NCBI GenBank assembly: GCA_026386805.1
Contig: JAPLMX010000080.1
Span: forward strand, 1 to 64,000
Source of the DNA: Phycisphaerae bacterium
GTDB taxonomy: Bacteria > Planctomycetota > Phycisphaerae > Sedimentisphaerales > Anaerobacaceae
Direction of reading: 5' to 3'
DNA: 64,000 nt
The notes under the pieces were generated by a model. It had not been told where the DNA came from and ran no database searches. It was given only the letters and a program-made list of their open reading frames with translations. Below, in pieces: positions 58,137-64,000 of this stretch. The position numbers and the translations under genes are program-made. Position 1 is the first letter of the stretch; every line of letters begins with the position of its first letter.

Positions 58137-60251
58137 GTGAGTCCTGTACATCCCGCACTTTGGAGTCTCGTGTTGGCCGTATCGGTCCTGGCCGGCGACG
58201 ACGGTATCATCATCCGCAACAACGAACGGACGCTGGAACAGGTTCAGAAAGCGTACGCGGAGATCCCGCCGGTGCAATACAGCCCGCCCGCCGAGCGGTG
58301 GGAGAAGCTGCCGAAGACAAGCAAACTGCTGGCGGACGGCGGCACACTACGCGTTGTCATGCTGGGCGACAGCATCGTCAACGACACCAGCCGCTCGTGC
58401 TGGAACTTCATCGTCGAGCGGCGCCAGCCGACGTGCCGGATTGAGAAAATCACGTGCGTGCGAGGCTCTACCGGCTGCTGGTGGTACAAAGAGCCGGGCC
58501 GGGTTCAGAAGTACGTGCTCGACCACAAGCCCGATCTGGTCATCATCGGTGGCATCAGTCATCGCGACGACGTCGAGTCCATCCGCGATGTGATTCGCCA
58601 AATTCAAGCCGCTTCGCAACCCGACGTTCTGCTCATGACGGGGGCCTTCGGCTCGGCCGATCCTCGCAACGACGACCAGTGGCAGAGAGTCTCCGATCCA
58701 AGCCGCTACAGCAACTACCGCAAGGGCTTGGAGAAACTCGCCGGTGAGGTGGGAGCAGCGTTTCTCGACATGGAGGCCGCCTGGGCCAAATATATCCGAG
58801 ATTCCAGTAAGGAACTGGATTCTTTCAAGCGTGACCCTGTTCACGCCAACGCCCAGGGCGAACAGATTCTCGGCCATATCCTCGCGAACTACCTCTCGTA
58901 TCCGCCGACCTCAAAGCAATCGGCAGCCGATCAGGAGACCGATCCGCTCGTGTGGGACAAGCTCGACCGGTTCCAGGACTGGAAGCTCGGCTTCATGATG
59001 CACTGGGGCATCTACAGCCAGTGGGGCTGCATCGAATCGTGGCCGCTGGTCGAGGCGGACCCGTGGGCCCGGCCGGATGACCTGCCCGCCTGGACCGAGC
59101 GCGGCAAGGACTTCGGCCGATTCTTCGCCGATTATGTGGCCCTCAACAAGACCTTCAACCCGCAGAAGTTCGATCCGACAAAGTGGGCCGCCGCCGCCAA
59201 GGACGCGGGCATGAAGTACGTCGTCTTCACGACGAAGCATCACGACGGTTTTTGCCTATTCGACACGAAGCAGACGGACTACCGCACGACCGACGCGTCC
59301 TGCCCGTTCCGTACCAATCCGAAGGCTGACGTTGTCAAGGAGGTCTTCACGACGTTCCGCAACGAGGGTTTCGGCATCGGCGCCTACTACTCGAAATCCG
59401 ACTGGCACCATCCCGGGTACTGGTCCCCCGACTGGCCACACAAAGACCGCAATGTCAACTATGACACGAGCAAATACCCGGACAAGTGGTCCACATTTGT
59501 CGACTTTACATATAATATCGTCCAGGAGCTGATGACGAACTATGGCCCGGTCGATATCCTCTGGCTGGACGGCGGCCAAGTCCGCCCGCCCCAGCAGGAC
59601 ATCAACATGCCCAAGCTGGCCGCGATGGCGCGAAGTCACCAGAGCGGCTTGCTCGTGGTCGATCGCACGGTCGGCGGCCGCTATGAGAACTACCGCACGC
59701 CCGAGCAGGAAGTCCCCGAGAAGGCCATGCCCTACGTCTGGGAGACCTGCATGACGATGGCAACCCAGTGGTCGTACAAGCCCGATGACAAGTACAAATC
59801 CACACGGCAGCTCATTCACCTGCTCGTCAACATCGTGGCCAAGGGCGGCAATTTCCTCGTCAACGTCGGCCCGAGCCCCGACGGCGAGTTGCCCGAGCCG
59901 GCCCTGCAACGCATGAAAGAGATCGGCGCGTGGATGCGAATCAACGGCGAGGCGATCTACGGCACCCGGCCCATCCCGCCGTACAAGGTCAACCAAGTCT
60001 GCCTGACGAAGAAAGGTGAGAAGCTCTACGCCGTCTGTCTGGCCGAAGGGGGACAGGCCACCTTACCCGAACGGATTCAAGTCCCGCCGGTCAAAGCCGC
60101 CAAGTCAGTGAAGCTGCTTGGATCGAGAGTTGCCCTCGAATGGACGGTTACGCCGGAAGGTCTGTCGGTCTCTGTCCCACAGGACGTTCGCAAGTCCCCG
60201 CCTTGCGAGCACGCTTGGGCATTCGTCATCGAGGGTGGACGCATGGAATAG
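58137..60251 (+). CDS. fusion of SGNH/GDSL hydrolase and GH29 alpha-L-fucosidase
   Basis: MLGDSIVND ... DPVHANAQG (SGNH); FMMHWGIYSQWG, YVVFTTKHHDGFCLFDTK, DILWLDGGQ (GH29). Confidence 0.85.
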   Translation: MSPVHPALWSLVLAVSVLAGDDGIIIRNNERTLEQVQKAYAEIPPVQYSPPAERWEKLPKTSKLLADGGTLRVVMLGDSIVNDTSRSCWNFIVERRQPTCRIEKITCVRGSTGCWWYKEPGRVQKYVLDHKPDLVIIGGISHRDDVESIRDVIRQIQAASQPDVLLMTGAFGSADPRNDDQWQRVSDPSRYSNYRKGLEKLAGEVGAAFLDMEAAWAKYIRDSSKELDSFKRDPVHANAQGEQILGHILANYLSYPPTSKQSAADQETDPLVWDKLDRFQDWKLGFMMHWGIYSQWGCIESWPLVEADPWARPDDLPAWTERGKDFGRFFADYVALNKTFNPQKFDPTKWAAAAKDAGMKYVVFTTKHHDGFCLFDTKQTDYRTTDASCPFRTNPKADVVKEVFTTFRNEGFGIGAYYSKSDWHHPGYWSPDWPHKDRNVNYDTSKYPDKWSTFVDFTYNIVQELMTNYGPVDILWLDGGQVRPPQQDINMPKLAAMARSHQSGLLVVDRTVGGRYENYRTPEQEVPEKAMPYVWETCMTMATQWSYKPDDKYKSTRQLIHLLVNIVAKGGNFLVNVGPSPDGELPEPALQRMKEIGAWMRINGEAIYGTRPIPPYKVNQVCLTKKGEKLYAVCLAEGGQATLPERIQVPPVKAAKSVKLLGSRVALEWTVTPEGLSVSVPQDVRKSPPCEHAWAFVIEGGRME

Positions 60252-60421
60252 GAGCCCTTCGCCCGACGCTGTGACGCGAGAAATGGAGCCGCGAACAGGT
60301 GAACCGCCTTGCCTCACGGCCGTAAGGAGTGTCCGGAGGCCCGGGAGTTCGTTTGTGTCACGGATGCGGGCTGTGACAACAACATTGACATGAACGATTG
60401 ATCTGGTAGGGGATATCGGCG

Positions 60422-61606
60422 ATGAGAGTTGGAGTTGTTGGTGCAGGACATGCGGGCGTGGAGGCCGCTCTGCGGGCGAGCGAGCTTGGCGCCCGGGTCG
60501 TGCTTTTCTCCAGCGAGCCGGTGCTTCCGTACTTCAGGCCCAAAGTGGTCGCTCTGGCCTTCGGCCAAGTGGAGCTGGCCGGCATCTGCTTGAGGCCGCA
60601 GCAGTGGTATCATGAGCACGGCATCGACCTGCGGCTGGACTCTGAAGCAACTCACATTGACGCGCACGCCAAGGCGGTCACCGCCGGAGGACGAGAAGAG
60701 ACATTCGACGCCCTGGTCATCGCGACGGGGGCGGCGCCGACTCTTCTGGCTTTTGTCCAGGAGTTCCCTAACGATGTCATTCCTCTCTGGGGCGTCCGAG
60801 AGAGCCTGGCGATCCGGGACCGCCTCGGCGGCACGCGCCACCTTCTCATTCTCGGCGGCGGCATCAGCGGGGTCGAGTCGGCCTTGTACGCCCGCGAGGC
60901 CGGGCTGGACGTGACGATCGTGGAAAAGATGAACCGCGTCATGTCACAGCAATTGGGCGTGGGCGCCGCCGGGGTCCTCACGCGCCGGCTGCAAAAAGCC
61001 GGGGTCAGCGTGGTGACCGGGCGGAGCGTAGAGACGCTGTCGAAGCAGGACGGGCGCCTCGACGTGGCCCTGGATGACGGCCGCGAGCTGGTCTGCGACC
61101 TGATTCTTACGACGGTGGGGACGACGAGAAGACTCAGGCTGTTCGAGCAGGCCGGGATCAAGATCGACCGAGGGATCGTCGTGGACGAGTACCAGCAGAC
61201 CTCCGTCCCCGGCGTCTTTGCCGGCGGCGACATCGTCCAACGGGACGGCGTCCGCACCGCCACCGTGGTCCGCGCCCACGAGCAAGGCCGCGGCGCCGGC
61301 GACAACGCCGTCGCTTTTATCCAGGGCCGCAAGCTGGCGTACGTCCCGGAGCCAACTTCGCCGCTTCTTTTCAAACACAAGGACGTGGAGATTCAGGCCG
61401 TCGGCCCGACGGCCGGCGACGGTCTCACGGAGAGAGTCCTCACAAACGACGGCGAAACCGTCTATCGCGCCGTCCTCCTGGAGAACAGCGATCCTTCGAC
61501 GGACTCCGGCGGGACCCTGCGCGGAGTGCAGATGATCGGCAGCCATGAAGGCTTCCGGCCCCTGCTGGATTCCCTCGGCAAGCCCTGGCAGGAAGTCACA
61601 CCGTGA
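60422..61606 (+). CDS. NAD(P)/FAD-dependent oxidoreductase (NADH-rubredoxin/nitrite reductase-like)
   Basis: VGVVGAGHAGVEAALRASELG; LILGGGISGVESALYAREAG; VPGVFAGGDIVQ. Confidence 0.85.
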   Translation: MRVGVVGAGHAGVEAALRASELGARVVLFSSEPVLPYFRPKVVALAFGQVELAGICLRPQQWYHEHGIDLRLDSEATHIDAHAKAVTAGGREETFDALVIATGAAPTLLAFVQEFPNDVIPLWGVRESLAIRDRLGGTRHLLILGGGISGVESALYAREAGLDVTIVEKMNRVMSQQLGVGAAGVLTRRLQKAGVSVVTGRSVETLSKQDGRLDVALDDGRELVCDLILTTVGTTRRLRLFEQAGIKIDRGIVVDEYQQTSVPGVFAGGDIVQRDGVRTATVVRAHEQGRGAGDNAVAFIQGRKLAYVPEPTSPLLFKHKDVEIQAVGPTAGDGLTERVLTNDGETVYRAVLLENSDPSTDSGGTLRGVQMIGSHEGFRPLLDSLGKPWQEVTP

Positions 61607-61639
61607 AGAACCGCCCACGAGAGGGTGACAAGCTCTGTG

Positions 61640-62563
61640 CTATGCAACGGCCAGCGGATGATCGGCGGCCACGCCGGGCAGGCAGGCCGCCTGGGCGTTG
61701 GATTGGACCTGCTCGACGTTCTTGCAGCCGGGGATAACGCAGGACACCGCCGGATGCTGAAGGCACCAGGCTAAGGCCCACTGGGCCATGGGCACGCCCT
61801 CGGGAACCTCACGTTTGGCCTGCTCGGCCTGTTCCGCCAGAAAGCGTCGCTCTTGGTCACTCTGCCATACGGCCCGGACGTCCGTACTGGCGAATTGCGA
61901 TTCTTTCGTGTACTTGCCGCTCAGGAACCCGCTGGCCAAAGGCACCCGCGCCAAGGCTCCCAGGTTCTGCCGCAGGCACGAGGGGAGGATTTCCTTCTCG
62001 GCGTCGTGCTCGATGCGGTTGTAGACCGTCTGGATCGTCTCGGCCCCGACCTCCGCTGCGCGGTTCACCTGCCGGATACTGGCGTTCTTCTTGCTGACGG
62101 AAATGCCCAAATGGCGGATGGTCCCGGCCTTGACCAACTCCCGCAGCATCTCCCACAGTCCCGGCGTCTCAAACATCGCGTCCGTGCCGCTGTGAAACTG
62201 GTAGAGATCGAGGTAGTCCGTACGCAGGGCCTGGAGCGACCGCTCCAACTGCTCCTGGACTTGGGCCGGCTCGAACACGCTGTCCCGTTGGAACGCCCCG
62301 TGGAACTTATGCCCGAACTTCGTGGCGAGTACCCATTTCTCGCGCCGACCCCGGATCGCCCGGCCGACAAGCTCTTCCGCCAGATGGTCGCCATAGCATT
62401 CGGCGGTGTCAATCAGGTTGACGCCCAGCTCGGCCGCCTTCGCAAGGATCGCATCCACCTCGGCTTGTTGGAAGTCCTTGCCCCACTCGCCCCCAAACTG
62501 CCACGTGCCGACCCCAATGACCGACACTCGCAGTCCTGCCTTCCCCAATCGCCGGTACTTCAT
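61640..62563 (-). CDS. aldo/keto reductase
   Basis: MKYRRLGKAGLRVSVIGVGTWQFGG; LIDTAECYGD; DYLDLYQFHSGTD. Confidence 0.9.
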   Translation of the reverse strand: MKYRRLGKAGLRVSVIGVGTWQFGGEWGKDFQQAEVDAILAKAAELGVNLIDTAECYGDHLAEELVGRAIRGRREKWVLATKFGHKFHGAFQRDSVFEPAQVQEQLERSLQALRTDYLDLYQFHSGTDAMFETPGLWEMLRELVKAGTIRHLGISVSKKNASIRQVNRAAEVGAETIQTVYNRIEHDAEKEILPSCLRQNLGALARVPLASGFLSGKYTKESQFASTDVRAVWQSDQERRFLAEQAEQAKREVPEGVPMAQWALAWCLQHPAVSCVIPGCKNVEQVQSNAQAACLPGVAADHPLAVA

Positions 62564-62696
62564 GAACGTCACTCCCACCGGGCGTCCGGCCCGATCACCT
62601 GCCAAGGAATTCTGCGGCTGCTACTGGCCCTGTAGTTCAACCTCTGTGGTAGAATCTGTCAACCAAGGATTTCCCCGGTACGACCTGACAGGAGAG

Positions 62697-62834
62697 CGCA
62701 GAACACAAGGGAACATCAGCGACTTCAGGACGGCGATGGAAGAAGCCGTACAGAAACCGCCGAGCCTCTTTCTCGTCAATGACCAGGGTTCCTTCCGCTA
62801 CCTGGTGATGGCGCCGCCGGAGAATAGTCCGTGA
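62697..62834 (+). pseudogene. possible remnant of a Do-like protease PDZ C-terminus
   Basis: ISDFRTAMEEAVQKPPSLFLVNDQGSFRYLVMAPP resembles the terminal strands of DegP-type PDZ domains. Confidence 0.35.
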
Positions 62835-62889
62835 CAGTCCTTCCTACGTTGCTGCGAAGACGTACCTGGCACCGTCGGTTCCTGAAGGA

Positions 62890-64000
62890 CTATTTGGGTG
62901 TCTCGGTATTCTCCGTGCCGAGGCAATGGATGTTCTTCAGTCCGACGAGGAAGAGTCGGCCCTTGGCCGCCGCCGGGGAGGGGTGATTGCCGTCGCCCAG
63001 ATCGTTGACGGCGAGGATCCGACACTGGGGCCCCGCCTGAACGACGTAGCTCTTGCCGGCGTTGGCGAAGAACAAACGCCCCTGGGGGTCGGCAATCGGA
63101 CTGGCCCAGGCGGTGGCTATGCCTTGGAGCCGCTCGGAATACATCTCTTTGCCGGTGGCCATGTCCCAACACTGGAGGAAGCCCGGCGTGCGCAGGCGAT
63201 ACAGATACTTGCCGACCACGATGGGCGAGCTCAGGGCTTCGCCCCTCTGCGTGAGGGTCCAGCGCACGTGCGTGCCGGAGACGTCGCCCGAGCCGGTCGG
63301 ATCGACCGCGACACCCGTACCGCCCCGGCCGTCGTCGAAGTAGATGAGGCCCTGCCCATAGGCGGGAGAGGAAGCGTCTCCTTCGCCCCGGCACCACCAC
63401 AGGAGGGTCCCGTCGGCCGGATCGAGACTTTGCAGGGCATCGCCCGCCGGCTCCATCCCCGACGCCAACACCAGCATCTGGGGTTTGCGATTGACCTCGA
63501 TCAACAGAGGCGTGCTGTGCCCGAACTGCATCTGCGGCAGTTTCCTCTCCCATCGTATCGCGCCGCTGGTCTTGTCGAAGGCGACGACGCGCGAGTCTTC
63601 CTTCTTGGCCATCGCGCACAGGAGAATGACGGTGTCGCCATAGAGAACCGGGCTGCTGCCCAGCGTGACGTCGAAGGAGTAGGGAACGATGGGCTGGCGC
63701 CACGCGAGGTGGCCCTGGAAGTCGATCGCGGCCAGGACCGAGGACGCGAACGCACAGTAAATGAGCTTGCCATCGGTGACCGGGGTGGCGGCGGCGTAAC
63801 CTCCGCCCGGCCCACTGCGGAAATCGGTCCGCAACCACGGTCCGGGTGGCACGAGCGTATCCCAGAGCACCTTGCCATCGGACGCGCGATAACAGGTGAC
63901 ATGATGGTCCGGGATAACTTTCTTGCGGTCGTTCACGTCCGCCGGCCAGTTGACGGTGCAGACGATGACCGCCTGATCCCAGACGATAGGACTGGCGTGC
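62890..64000 (-). CDS. PQQ-like beta-propeller repeat protein (partial, open at window edge)
   Basis: CYRASDGKVLWDTLVPPG, VAFDKTSGAIRWERKLP, SLDPADGTLLWWCRGEG; frame continues to 64000 (SPIVWDQAVIVCTVNWPADVNDRKKV). Confidence 0.85.
   Translation of the reverse strand, partial: HASPIVWDQAVIVCTVNWPADVNDRKKVIPDHHVTCYRASDGKVLWDTLVPPGPWLRTDFRSGPGGGYAAATPVTDGKLIYCAFASSVLAAIDFQGHLAWRQPIVPYSFDVTLGSSPVLYGDTVILLCAMAKKEDSRVVAFDKTSGAIRWERKLPQMQFGHSTPLLIEVNRKPQMLVLASGMEPAGDALQSLDPADGTLLWWCRGEGDASSPAYGQGLIYFDDGRGGTGVAVDPTGSGDVSGTHVRWTLTQRGEALSSPIVVGKYLYRLRTPGFLQCWDMATGKEMYSERLQGIATAWASPIADPQGRLFFANAGKSYVVQAGPQCRILAVNDLGDGNHPSPAAAKGRLFLVGLKNIHCLGTENTETPK

Noticed and set aside
62798-63838. 346-aa minus-strand ORF overlapping the PQQ-propeller gene in another frame
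   Set aside because: Alternative frame of the same strand, low-complexity Arg/Gly-rich; the propeller frame has clear repeats
1-64000. tRNA, rRNA, CRISPR arrays, known riboswitches
   Set aside because: None recognised by eye; tRNAscan-SE and Infernal would be needed to exclude small RNAs

Overview
GC-rich bacterial window, probably a Planctomycetes/Phycisphaerae-type genome. That guess rests on gene content: several Gfo/Idh/MocA oxidoreductases, an H-X9-DG-like prepilin protein, a GH29 fucosidase and a PQQ-like propeller. About 45 CDS can be supported. No rRNA, tRNA or CRISPR array was recognised. Main blocks: a degraded IS1634/ISKra4 region (1.7-4.1 kb); a diadenylate cyclase; an Mla-type lipid transport operon (5.8-9.7 kb); a C25 gingipain-like peptidase; an RND pump (16.2-21 kb); a metal/thiol island (21-43 kb) with ZnuA and ZnuB but no ZnuC, a CoADR-rhodanese-TusA-DsrE fusion, NifX/DUF134, two TolC-MFP-RND operons, ZIP and MsrAB; a lower-GC nuclease/adenine-methyltransferase pair (49.6-51.4 kb); two neighbouring genes broken by in-frame stop codons (51.7-54.2 kb); and an SGNH-GH29 fusion. 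The most unusual signal is repeat-based. (i) A family of 7-bp-periodic elements, often forming stem-loops, lies between and inside genes; one encodes the linker of the MsrB-MsrA fusion. (ii) Modular, nested GC-rich palindromes sit in-frame inside at least three protein-coding genes, in both orientations and in different reading frames.
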